Assembly: GCA_946481585.1 (NCBI GenBank)
Contig: CAMLOF010000065.1
Location: forward strand, 1-12,474
DNA from: an uncultured Macromonas sp.
GTDB lineage: Bacteria; Pseudomonadota; Gammaproteobacteria; Burkholderiales; Burkholderiaceae
Direction: 5' to 3'
DNA: 12,474 nucleotides
Below, piece after piece: positions 1 through 5,454 of the stretch. Position numbers and translations under genes: made by a program. Below the pieces are notes generated by a model. That model made no database searches, was not told where the DNA came from, and saw nothing but the letters and a program-made list of their open reading frames with translations. How positions within the stretch are numbered: the stretch's first letter is position 1; each line of letters begins with the position of its first letter.

Positions 1-12
1 AGAAACAAGCAT
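1..12 (-). CDS. Possible start of a B12-controlled gene (partial, 4 codons)
   Basis: This is a tentative start codon only. On the minus strand an ATG at 12-10 opens a frame (M-L-V-S) that leaves the window. A purine-rich GTGAGGG lies about six bases upstream and could be the ribosome binding site. The ATG sits about 80 bases downstream of the end of the cobalamin riboswitch core, which is where a controlled gene should begin. Riboswitches of this class usually control B12 uptake (btuB-type TonB receptors), cobalamin synthesis genes or B12-independent isoenzymes. Four residues cannot say which this is. Confidence 0.35.
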
Positions 13-45
13 TGCTGCCCTCACTGCCTTCCCCGACAGTGCATG

Positions 46-85
46 GGCGACACGGCGACGCTTCTGTGTGCACAGTCGCACCGCC
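46..85 (-). promoter_or_regulatory. Candidate expression-platform hairpin of the B12 riboswitch
   Basis: Just downstream of the B12 box on the minus strand, two stacked helices can form: 82-85 with 46-49 (GGCG/CGCC), and 75-79 with 55-59 (GCGAC/GTCGC). A second small hairpin, CACTG...CAGTG (about 43-24), sits next to the candidate ribosome binding site of the gene starting at 12. There is no following T-tract, so control of translation initiation is likelier than an intrinsic terminator. The pairing was found by eye. Confidence 0.4.
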
Positions 86-91
86 ACCTTG

Positions 92-315
92 TTGGCCGGT
101 ATCCGGGCTGGTGGAGGCGACCTTCAATGCCTTCCCAGGTAATAGCAATTACCCAGTGGCGATGGATTGAAAGCGGGGCCTGGTCTTGAAGGACAAGGCC
201 CGTCCACTTACCGTTGCGGGGGCAGCGCTGGTTAGAAATCGGCTTGCAGGCCCATTTCCCCCAGCTTCCCGTTGAACTGCAGCGCAAGAACCACGCCGCG
301 AGCACCAACAACGCG
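92..315 (-). ncRNA. Cobalamin (adenosylcobalamin) riboswitch
   Basis: This is a leader-RNA element that binds a B12 cofactor and usually represses the gene downstream. Read on the minus strand, the conserved blocks occur in the family order. AACGGGAAGCTGGG is near 273-260. GCTGCCCCCGCAACGGTAAG is at about 226-207. GCCACTGGGT is at 160-151, and its partner CTGGGAAGGC is at 138-129. The 3' B12 box AGCCCGGATACCGGCC is at 109-94. Spacing and total length (about 220 nt) fit Rfam family RF00174. The 5' edge is estimated from the candidate promoter at 317-322. The controlled gene lies off the left edge of the window. The element is divergent from zapB. The call rests on recognised consensus blocks; no covariance model was run. 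Confidence 0.93.
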
Positions 316-316
316 C

Positions 317-322
317 ATTGTA
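317..322 (-). promoter_or_regulatory. Candidate -10 box of the riboswitch transcript
   Basis: On the minus strand TACAAT matches the sigma-70 -10 consensus (TATAAT) at five of six positions. It lies about seven bases before the estimated 5' end of the riboswitch RNA (about 310). The -35 position falls near 340-345 and holds no good match to TTGACA. Confidence 0.45.
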
Positions 323-339
323 GTGATGTCGTCTTACAA

Positions 340-357
340 GCGTCCTACAATGGACGC
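340..357 (+). promoter_or_regulatory. zapB -10 box embedded in a perfect dyad
   Basis: TACAAT at 346-351 is a good -10 box, nine bases before the zapB start codon, so transcription should begin at about 358-361. It is flanked exactly by GCGTCC (340-345) and GGACGC (352-357), a perfect 6-bp inverted repeat with the -10 hexamer as its centre. No strong -35 box is seen. The dyad also covers the -35 position of the opposing riboswitch promoter. It could be an operator or chance symmetry. Confidence 0.5.
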
Positions 358-360
358 CAA

Positions 361-579
361 ATGGCTGCCCAGAACTACATAGACCAGATCACCGAGCGCG
401 TCGAGCGCCTGCTGCTGCGTCACGAGGAACTCCAACGCACCAACACCTTGCTGGCCCAGCAGGTGCGCCAGCTCACGCAGGAACGAGACCACCTCAGAAC
501 GCAAACCCAGGCTGCACGTGCGCGGCTGGATGCCCTGCTGCAGCAACTGCCCGACGACCTGGAAGACAGCGCGAAATGA
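361..579 (+). CDS. zapB: ZapB-like cell division coiled-coil protein
   Basis: This is a 72-residue cytoplasmic protein that is almost entirely coiled coil. It resembles the small ZapB/TIGR02449-type proteins that stabilise the FtsZ ring through ZapA. Heptad-like hydrophobic spacing runs from about residue 7 to 63 (ITERVERLLLRHEELQ, then LLAQQVRQL). The C-terminus is acidic (LPDDLEDS). The frame is open further upstream to 214, but that stretch runs through the riboswitch and the divergent promoters. The ATG at 361 is chosen because the homologous sequence begins there and a -10 box sits just upstream. There is almost no leader, so the mRNA may be leaderless. The last four bases overlap the zapA start (ATGA), which implies translational coupling. 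The weakly conserved family makes the name likely rather than certain. Confidence 0.85.
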   Translation: MAAQNYIDQITERVERLLLRHEELQRTNTLLAQQVRQLTQERDHLRTQTQAARARLDALLQQLPDDLEDSAK

Positions 580-947
580 ACAAGCCCGGCATCAAACAGG
601 TAGAAGTCCAGATCATGAGCCAGACCTACATGCTGGCTTGCCCCGTGGACGGCGAACCGGCGCTGCGCGAAGCCGTGGCCAAGGTCGACAGCGCCATGTG
701 CCGCATCCGTGATGCGGGCAAGGTCAAGGCCCGTGACCGCATTGCCGTGCTGGCGGCGCTCAACATTGCGTTCGAGCTTTCCCAGAAAGACACGGGCTCG
801 GCGTTTCGCAACTCGTCCTTCGGCAACACCGAATCAGGCGAAACGGCCGAATCCGCCGCTGCACTGCTGGGCGCCGACGAGACCCGCCTGCGCGCCTTGA
901 TCGAGAAGCTCGACAACGCACTGGCCGAGGATGGCCGACTCATCTGA
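576..947 (+). CDS. zapA: Cell division protein ZapA
   Basis: This is a 123-residue cytoplasmic protein that binds FtsZ, cross-links its filaments and promotes Z-ring assembly. The N-terminal segment KQVEVQIMSQTYMLACP (about residues 7-23) aligns with the start of E. coli ZapA (VDIQI...VNCP), so the ATG at 576 is right and the internal ATG at 615 is not. The family signature IAVLAALNIAFEL lies at about residues 56-68. A Ser/Gly/Glu-rich linker follows, then a C-terminal coiled coil (ETRLRALIEKLDNALAEDGRLI). It is slightly longer than the usual 100-110 residues because of the linker. The start overlaps the zapB stop as ATGA, so the two are co-translated. A 6S RNA gene lies just downstream, an arrangement known from many proteobacteria. 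Confidence 0.93.
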   Translation: MNKPGIKQVEVQIMSQTYMLACPVDGEPALREAVAKVDSAMCRIRDAGKVKARDRIAVLAALNIAFELSQKDTGSAFRNSSFGNTESGETAESAAALLGADETRLRALIEKLDNALAEDGRLI

Positions 948-988
948 CGGGCGGTCATCACCTGGCGTCTACCCGCCCACCGCAGGCG

Positions 989-994
989 TACAAT
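989..994 (+). promoter_or_regulatory. -10 box of the 6S RNA gene
   Basis: TACAAT ends six bases before the start of the 6S closing stem, so transcription should begin at about 1001, which agrees with the structure-based 5' end. No convincing -35 box is visible upstream. Read-through from zapBA could also supply transcript. Confidence 0.55.
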
Positions 995-1000
995 ACAAAC

Positions 1001-1180
1001 CGTCTGCCGCTGTGGCCGGGCTTTATATTTCCTTGAACCAATGCTCTCTGAGCCCGGGCTTGGTACATTGCGCAGTGGGTGTGATCGTCTCGCGTCAGAC
1101 GAACCCGAAGCTGCGTTGCCCTCGCCCACCTGAACCCCCACGTTCAGGATGCCGGTCCGGTTCTGCGGCAGACACCCTCC
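1001..1180 (+). ncRNA. ssrS: 6S RNA
   Basis: 6S RNA mimics an open promoter and binds sigma-70 RNA polymerase, lowering transcription in stationary phase. Several things identify it. GTCTGCCGC (1002-1010) pairs perfectly with GCGGCAGAC (1165-1173) as a closing stem. The 3' side holds a hairpin CCTGAAC/GTTCAGG (1129-1135 with 1142-1148), equivalent to the CCUUGAACC...GGUUCAAGG hairpin of E. coli 6S. The distal arm has a CGTCT/AGACG hairpin (1086-1090 with 1097-1101), stacked on pairing between CGCAG...GGGT (1071-1080) and ACCC...CTGCG. The length of about 180 nt is typical, and the place right after zapA is the conserved location. The exact 3' end is uncertain because it is normally made by processing. 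The open frame over this stretch (931-1206) is a shadow. Confidence 0.87.
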
Positions 1181-1198
1181 CCCACACCTCCCCACCCC

Positions 1199-2011
1199 AT
1201 GCTTGAACCCCAGCTGATTCTGGAATTGGCCGTGCTCGGCCTGTGCACCGGCTTCCTCGCAGGCCTGCTTGGCATTGGGGGCGGCATGCTCATGGTGCCC
1301 TTCATCACCCTGATCATGACTGGCCGCGGCGTCTCGCCCGACCTGTCGGTCAAGGTGGCCATTGCCACATCCATGGCCACCATCATCTTCACGTCCGTCT
1401 CCAGCGTGCGGGCGCACCACAAGCGCGGCGCCGTCCGCTGGGACGTGGTCTGGCGCCTGGCACCTGGCATCGTGATGGGTGCTGCCGTGGCCAGCATGGG
1501 CGTGTTCTCCGTGCTCAAGGGCAGTTCGCTCGCGTTGTTCTTTGCGTTGTTCGTGGCCTTCTCTGCCACGCAGATGCTGCTCGACCGCAAACCCGCACCC
1601 AGCCGCACCCTACCAGGCACAGGCGGGCAGTTGGCAGCAGGCGGCGTCATCGGTTTTCTGTCGGGTCTCGTGGGCGCAGGCGGCGGCTTCGTGAGCGTGC
1701 CGTTCCTCACCTGGTGCAACGTCGTCATCCATCAGGCCGTGGCCACCAGCGCTGCACTGGGCTTCCCAATAGCGCTGGCCAACGTCTTGGGCTACGTCAT
1801 CGCTGGGCAATCCGTTGAAGGGCTGCCCACTGGCGCACTGGGCTACGTATACCTGCCCGCACTGGCCGTCATCGCCACAGCCAGCGTGTTGATGGCACCT
1901 ATGGGCGTTAAGGCAGCACACGCCATGCCCGTCAAGCAACTCAAACGCGTGTTCGCCATCATCCTTTACCTGCTGGCAGCCTACATGCTCCACCGCGGCC
2001 TGACTGCCTGA
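1199..2011 (+). CDS. TauE/SafE family sulfite/anion exporter permease
   Basis: This is a 270-residue inner-membrane protein of the TSUP (TauE/SafE) family. These move small sulfur-containing or organic anions such as sulfite, sulfoacetate or thiosulfate; the substrate here is unknown. Two repeat units each carry the family's glycine-rich motif: GFLAGLLGIGGGMLMVP (about residues 18-34) and GFLSGLVGAGGGFVSVPFL (about residues 151-169). About eight hydrophobic segments are visible, and the length is usual for the family. The ATG at 1199 is preceded by a pyrimidine-rich stretch (CCTCCCCACCCC) with no Shine-Dalgarno sequence, so initiation may be weak. It follows the 6S RNA by about 20 bases, where gammaproteobacteria often carry a folate-cycle gene (ygfA). 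It converges on rraA with a 5-base gap. Confidence 0.88.
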   Translation: MLEPQLILELAVLGLCTGFLAGLLGIGGGMLMVPFITLIMTGRGVSPDLSVKVAIATSMATIIFTSVSSVRAHHKRGAVRWDVVWRLAPGIVMGAAVASMGVFSVLKGSSLALFFALFVAFSATQMLLDRKPAPSRTLPGTGGQLAAGGVIGFLSGLVGAGGGFVSVPFLTWCNVVIHQAVATSAALGFPIALANVLGYVIAGQSVEGLPTGALGYVYLPALAVIATASVLMAPMGVKAAHAMPVKQLKRVFAIILYLLAAYMLHRGLTA

Positions 2012-2016
2012 GCAGA

Positions 2017-2523
2017 TCAGACCAGAGGCACGTCCGACACGACGATCCCGTCCTCATCCGCGTAAAGCCAGTCACCTGGGCGCACCCACACGCCCTGTAT
2101 TTGCACCGCTACGTCGCGCTGGCCTTCGTTGCGCTTCTCGGTCGGCAGAGGCATGCTCGCCAGCGCGCGAATGCCTGTATCGCAAGCAGCCAACTCGACC
2201 ACGTCACGCACACAGCCATCCACCAGCACACCGGCCCAGCCGTTGCGCGCCGCTGCTGCGCCCAGGTTGCCGCCAACCAGTGCCCGCCGCAGCGACGCAC
2301 CGCCATCCACCACCAGCACACGGCCGTCCCCGGGCGAGTCCACCGCAGCTTTCACCAGCGTGTTGTCTTCAAAGCACTTCACCGTGCTCACCTGTCCAGC
2401 AAAACGACGCCGCGCGCCGAAGTCGCGAAACACTGGCGGCAGCACACGAAACGCGCCAGACGAGTTGTTCTTGTGCACATCGCACAGGTCGCAGGTAGCG
2501 AACGCCGGTTCTTTACGCTCCAT
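2017..2523 (-). CDS. rraA: RraA family protein (RNase E inhibitor-like / HMG aldolase-like)
   Basis: This is a 168-residue cytoplasmic protein. It is colinear with E. coli RraA, which binds RNase E and restrains RNA decay. Other family members are class II 4-hydroxy-4-methyl-2-oxoglutarate/oxaloacetate aldolases. Shared blocks are ATCDLCD (9-15), GGQ-like [14 protein letters not shown] (41-54), [14 protein letters not shown] (69-82), [14 protein letters not shown] (94-107) and [12 protein letters not shown] (153-164). The R106-D107 pair at the aldolase active-site position is present, whereas E. coli RraA has Gln in place of the Asp, so enzymatic activity is possible. AGAGGAAG at 2529-2536 is a good ribosome binding site, with its AGGA core 7 bases from the ATG. 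Role in RNA decay versus oxo-acid aldolase is unresolved from sequence. Confidence 0.87.
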   Translation of the reverse strand: MERKEPAFATCDLCDVHKNNSSGAFRVLPPVFRDFGARRRFAGQVSTVKCFEDNTLVKAAVDSPGDGRVLVVDGGASLRRALVGGNLGAAAARNGWAGVLVDGCVRDVVELAACDTGIRALASMPLPTEKRNEGQRDVAVQIQGVWVRPGDWLYADEDGIVVSDVPLV

Positions 2524-2560
2524 CTTTGCTTCCTCTCAGGTGGTTGTCGCAGTGCAGCAG

Positions 2561-2566
2561 ATCATA
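2561..2566 (-). promoter_or_regulatory. Candidate -10 box of rraA
   Basis: TATGAT on the minus strand lies 37 bases upstream of the rraA start and gives a short leader of about 30 nt. No good -35 hexamer is seen at 17 bases. T-rich tracts lie further upstream on this strand (2599-2626). Confidence 0.35.
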
Positions 2567-2598
2567 GAGGTGTCGCCTTGGCGCCTCGCTTACACCGG

Positions 2599-2626
2599 GA
2601 AAACCCAAAAAAATCCCAAAAATCAC
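2599..2626. promoter_or_regulatory. Phased A-tracts in the rraA/SWIB intergenic region
   Basis: In otherwise GC-rich DNA, A-runs of 4, 7 and 5 bases are separated by short C-runs, giving a repeat of about 9-10 bp. Such phasing bends DNA and can act as an upstream promoter element or a nucleoid-protein site. It lies between the divergent rraA and SWIB-protein genes (spacer 2524-2733). That spacer otherwise holds the rraA -10 candidate and a weak inverted repeat CCATC/GATGG (2648-2652 with 2664-2668). Confidence 0.35.
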
Positions 2627-2733
2627 TCTCATCACCCTAGGAAACGCCCATCTTTCAGATTAGGATGGCGTTGCCCCGCGCAAGCCCCTCTGGCTAGACG
2701 GGCGAGAATTCAACTTCCAGAAGGATTTCACAC

Positions 2734-3057
2734 ATGGCAACTGCGAAAAAAGCCCCCGCCAAGAAAGCTGCTGCACCCGCTAAGAAAGCTGCCGCACCGG
2801 CCGCCAAGCGTACGCCCAATGCCGCCTTCATGAAGGCGATGACCCCCAGCGCCACGCTGGCCGCCATCGTCGGCGCCAAGCCGCTGCCGCGCACCGAGGT
2901 CACCAAGAAAATCTGGGAATACATCAAGAAGAACAAACTGCAAGACGATGCGAACAAGCGCATGATCAACGCAGACGCCAAACTGAAGGACATCTTCAAG
3001 AAGCCTCAGGTCTCCATGTTCGAAATGACCAAGCTGGTCAACGAGCACCTGTCCTGA
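2734..3057 (+). CDS. SWIB/MDM2-domain protein with histone-H1-like tail
   Basis: This is a 107-residue basic protein. Residues 1-27 are a Lys/Ala/Pro tail (AKKAPAKKAAAPAKKAAAPA) like the C-terminal tails of histone H1 and bacterial H1-like proteins. Residues about 35-107 form one SWIB domain, with the typical run of MTPSATLAAIVG, LPRTEVTKKIWEYIKKNKLQD, INADAKLKDIF and FEMTKLVNEHL. In eukaryotes SWIB domains occur in chromatin-remodelling subunits and MDM2. Bacterial versions occur in chlamydiae, where one is fused to topoisomerase I, and as small stand-alone proteins in betaproteobacteria. Their role is not established; DNA binding or nucleoid packing is inferred from the tail. AGAAGGA at 2719-2725 is a strong ribosome binding site, 8 bases before the ATG. 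A strong hairpin terminator follows. Confidence 0.9.
   Translation: MATAKKAPAKKAAAPAKKAAAPAAKRTPNAAFMKAMTPSATLAAIVGAKPLPRTEVTKKIWEYIKKNKLQDDANKRMINADAKLKDIFKKPQVSMFEMTKLVNEHLS
2761..2802 (+). repeat. Two 21-bp tandem repeats coding the basic tail
   Basis: Two consecutive 21-bp units begin with AAGAAAGCTGC and each encode KKAAAPA (2761-2781 and 2782-2802). They differ at a few bases, and a partial KKAPA copy precedes them. This suggests that the tail grows or shrinks by slippage or unequal recombination. Confidence 0.8.
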
Positions 3058-3074
3058 TTCTTCACGGACACAAC

Positions 3075-3106
3075 AATCAAAAGGCCGCATCAGCGGCCTT
3101 TTGATT
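3075..3106. terminator. Bidirectional terminator between SWIB gene and MFS gene
   Basis: A perfect 14-bp stem (3075-3088 with 3093-3106) has a four-base loop, ATCA. The stem is GC-rich next to the loop (GGCCGC) and ends in A/T pairs. Read on the plus strand its 3' arm gives CCTTTTGATT, a U-rich tail inside the arm. It starts 18 bases after the SWIB stop and ends 19 bases from the MFS stop, so it can serve both convergent genes. Confidence 0.85.
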
Positions 3107-3124
3107 TGGTGCTTGCAAGCTGAC

Positions 3125-4348
3125 TTATGCCCTGACAGTGCGTCGCCCGACGCCCACCGCCGCATAGACGGACAGCAACAGCACGCAACCCGCGCCAGCC
3201 AGCGTCGCTGCATACCAGCCCTTGTCCATGAACACGCCAAAGATGAGCGGTGACACGGCAAACCCCGTGTCCAGCCCGGAATAGACGGTGCCATACACAC
3301 GGCCCGTGGCCCCCTTGGGCGTAGCGCGCTTGATCATCATGTCCCGGCTGGGGCCGCCCACACCCACGGCAAACCCTGTGGCAGCCAGCACCACCATGGT
3401 TCCGGTACCACCAAGCCAGCCTGTGGCACACAGCAGCAGCAAGGCCGCGCCTGCTGCCATGGCTGAAGCAACCACCCGGTCGGTCTGCTGCGTGTGGCTG
3501 GCCACGAAACCGCCAACCAGCATGCCCAACGCCGTGGAAAGCATATAGGCCGTCAAGGTGAACGTGGCCGCTTCCAGGGTCACGTCGTGCATGGCCTTGA
3601 GAATCGACGCCGAGTACGTCTGTACCACCGCCAGCGTCATGGTGGACAGCAGGAAGAAAGTAAAACACCACCAAACCACCGGCAGCTTCATGAAGGCCAC
3701 ATCGGAATGCGCGTGGCTGTCCGGGTGACGCACCACCACCTCGGTTCGCAGCTTGTCACGCTGCCAGTACAGGAGGGCAAACACGCCAACGTACAGAACC
3801 ACCGCTGCCTGATATGCAACCCGCCAGTCCGCCAAAGCGGAAATGCCCACCAGGAATACGGGTGACAACGCCCAGCCCAGGCTCCCGGTCAAACCGTGCA
3901 CGCTGAACGCATGTCCCAACCTTGGTGCCGAAACACGCTGGTTAAGAATCGAAAAATCCACCGGGTGAAAGGGTGCGTTACCGAGGCCGGCCAGCAGCGC
4001 CGACAGCATCAACATGCCGTAGCCATTGGCCATGGATGCGGTAAGCGCTGAAAGCTTGAACAGGATGATCGAAGCGAACAGCACAGGCCGAGCACCCACC
4101 CGGTCCACCAGAAAGCCTGACGACGCCTGGCCGACGCCAGAGACGACAAAAAACACGCTCATGAGCAAACCCACATCCGAGTAGCTCAGGCCGAAATCGC
4201 GCATGAACACAGGAAACAGCGGTGGCAGCAGCAAGTGGCTGAAATGGGATGTGGCATGCGCCAGGCCCACAAGCCCCATGATTGCGGCGTCCTTACGCAG
4301 GGGAACGGTAATGGGTGGGGCGCTTGCGCCCAGGGTGGAGGAAGTCAT
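3125..4348 (-). CDS. MFS transporter (fosmidomycin-resistance/Fsr-like)
   Basis: This is a 407-residue inner-membrane protein of the major facilitator superfamily with about twelve hydrophobic segments. The N-terminal block HATSHFSHLLLPPLFP (31-46) followed by FGLSYSDVGLL (52-62) resembles the Fsr (fosmidomycin resistance) branch. The MFS motif-A loop is GFLVDRVGARPVL (78-90). A charged, His-rich central loop (VVRHPDSHAHSD, near residue 205) separates the two halves, and the second half shows GGPSRDMMIKRATPKGATGRVYG. The substrate is unknown; sugar-phosphate-like antibiotics or small organic acids would fit the branch. No good Shine-Dalgarno is seen before the ATG at 4348, only GTGGA. It is divergent from the hydroxyacid dehydrogenase across an 85-base spacer, so the transporter could import or export that enzyme's substrate. 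Confidence 0.88.
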   Translation of the reverse strand: MTSSTLGASAPPITVPLRKDAAIMGLVGLAHATSHFSHLLLPPLFPVFMRDFGLSYSDVGLLMSVFFVVSGVGQASSGFLVDRVGARPVLFASIILFKLSALTASMANGYGMLMLSALLAGLGNAPFHPVDFSILNQRVSAPRLGHAFSVHGLTGSLGWALSPVFLVGISALADWRVAYQAAVVLYVGVFALLYWQRDKLRTEVVVRHPDSHAHSDVAFMKLPVVWWCFTFFLLSTMTLAVVQTYSASILKAMHDVTLEAATFTLTAYMLSTALGMLVGGFVASHTQQTDRVVASAMAAGAALLLLCATGWLGGTGTMVVLAATGFAVGVGGPSRDMMIKRATPKGATGRVYGTVYSGLDTGFAVSPLIFGVFMDKGWYAATLAGAGCVLLLSVYAAVGVGRRTVRA

Positions 4349-4361
4349 TCCACGAATGGTA

Positions 4362-4383
4362 AGACACGCAACATCTTGTGTCT
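4362..4383. promoter_or_regulatory. Inverted repeat AGACAC-N10-GTGTCT, possible operator
   Basis: The perfect 6-bp inverted repeat (4362-4367 with 4378-4383) lies in the spacer between the divergent MFS and dehydrogenase genes, 14 bases upstream of the MFS start. The spacing puts the half-sites 16 bp apart centre to centre, compatible with a dimeric regulator. No regulator gene sits next to it. Low certainty. Confidence 0.3.
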
Positions 4384-4404
4384 GTCACGAGGGCTTACCA
4401 GGGC

Positions 4405-4427
4405 GTGCCTGCTGGTGCAGGCACAAT
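4405..4427 (+). promoter_or_regulatory. Dyad overlapping the -10 box of the dehydrogenase gene
   Basis: A perfect 8-bp inverted repeat, GTGCCTGC-TGGT-GCAGGCAC (4405-4412 with 4417-4424), runs into CACAAT (4422-4427), the best -10 candidate. That box is six bases before the ATG at 4434, so transcription should begin at or next to the start codon. The dyad could be an operator that blocks polymerase. It cannot be an RNA hairpin of this gene if the transcript starts at the ATG. Confidence 0.45.
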
Positions 4428-4433
4428 AGCGCG

Positions 4434-5441
4434 ATGAACATTGTGATCCTCGACGACTACCAAGACGCTGTGCGCAAGCTGCCGTGCGCAACGAAGCTGG
4501 AACCCTATCCTGCCAAGGTGTTCACCAACAACGTCAAAGGCGTTGGCCAGTTGTCGGTCAGGTTGCGGGACGCAGACATTCTGGTCCTCATTCGAGAGCG
4601 AACCCAGGTCACGCGTCAGCTGGTTGAAAAGCTTCCCAAGCTCAAGCTGATCGCCCAGACAGGCTCGGTTGGAAAGCACATTGACGTGCAGGCATGCACC
4701 GAGCACGGGGTTGCCGTGGCCGAGGGTGTCGGCTCCCCCATCGCCCCGGCGGAACTCACCTGGGCACTCATCATGGCGGCCATGCGGCGAATTCCGCAAT
4801 ACGTCGCCAACCTCAAGCACGGCGCCTGGCAGCAATCCGGCCTCAAATCAGCGTCCATGCCGGCGAACTTTGGGATTGGCATGGTGTTGCAGGGCAAGAC
4901 ACTGGGCATTTGGGGGTACGGCAAGATCGGACGGCTAGTCGCTGGTTACGGCAGAGCTTTTGGCATGCGTGTGATGGTCTGGGGCAGCGAAGCCACGCGA
5001 CAACGCGCCGCCGACGATGGCTATGACACGGCCGCGTCGAAAGAGGCTTTTTTCAGCGGCAGTGATGTGCTGAGCCTTCACCTGCGGCTTGCGGAGTCGA
5101 ACATTGGCTGCGTCACGCTGGAAGACCTGTCGCAGATGAAGCCCACGGCCTTGCTGGTCAACACGTCACGCGCTGAACTGATTCAGCCTGATGCCTTGGT
5201 GGGCGCGCTCAACCGGGGCCGCCCCGGCATGGCTGCGGTGGATGTGTTCGAGTCCGAACCCATTCTGCAAGGACATGCCCTGCTTCGGCTGGAAAACTGC
5301 ATCTGCACGCCCCACATCGGCTTTGTGGAGCAGGACAGTTACGAGAAGTATTTCTCTGCGGCGTTTGACAACGTGGTGAACTTCATCAAGGGTACGCCCA
5401 CCAATATCGTCAACCCCGGCGCACTGCACGTGCGCCGCTGA
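4434..5441 (+). CDS. D-2-hydroxyacid dehydrogenase family protein (NAD-dependent)
   Basis: This is a 335-residue cytoplasmic oxidoreductase of the D-isomer-specific 2-hydroxyacid dehydrogenase family (phosphoglycerate dehydrogenase/formate dehydrogenase fold), which interconverts 2-oxo and D-2-hydroxy acids using NAD(P)H. The substrate-binding part has LKLIAQTGSVGKHID (about 70-84). The Rossmann motif is GKTLGIWGYGKIG (154-166). The expected catalytic Arg, Glu and His are R246 (NTSRAEL), E275 (VFESEP) and H294 (TPHIG). The frame is open upstream to 4203, but that part lies inside the divergent MFS gene. MNIVILDDYQD is the normal family start, so ATG 4434 is used. No Shine-Dalgarno precedes it, and a -10 box lies six bases away, suggesting a leaderless mRNA. 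The exact substrate is unknown. Confidence 0.9.
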   Translation: MNIVILDDYQDAVRKLPCATKLEPYPAKVFTNNVKGVGQLSVRLRDADILVLIRERTQVTRQLVEKLPKLKLIAQTGSVGKHIDVQACTEHGVAVAEGVGSPIAPAELTWALIMAAMRRIPQYVANLKHGAWQQSGLKSASMPANFGIGMVLQGKTLGIWGYGKIGRLVAGYGRAFGMRVMVWGSEATRQRAADDGYDTAASKEAFFSGSDVLSLHLRLAESNIGCVTLEDLSQMKPTALLVNTSRAELIQPDALVGALNRGRPGMAAVDVFESEPILQGHALLRLENCICTPHIGFVEQDSYEKYFSAAFDNVVNFIKGTPTNIVNPGALHVRR

Positions 5442-5454
5442 GTCTGCGGCAAGC

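Noticed and set aside
64..75. CTGTGTGCACAG palindrome as an operator
   Set aside because: It lies in the riboswitch's downstream region, and the 2-base centre with short arms is unremarkable there.
21..311. 96-codon frame on the minus strand
   Set aside because: It covers the cobalamin riboswitch, has no recognisable protein character, and follows RNA consensus blocks.
232..318. 28-codon minus-strand frame ending GLQADF, resembling an outer-membrane barrel C-terminus
   Set aside because: An in-frame stop lies just upstream of its ATG, and its bases are the conserved 5' half of the B12 riboswitch. The likeness is chance.
931..1206. 91-codon plus-strand frame
   Set aside because: It lies over the 6S RNA and has no protein-like features.
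626..1420. 264-codon minus-strand frame
   Set aside because: It is antisense to zapA, the 6S RNA and the TauE start, and has low-complexity composition typical of high-GC shadow frames.
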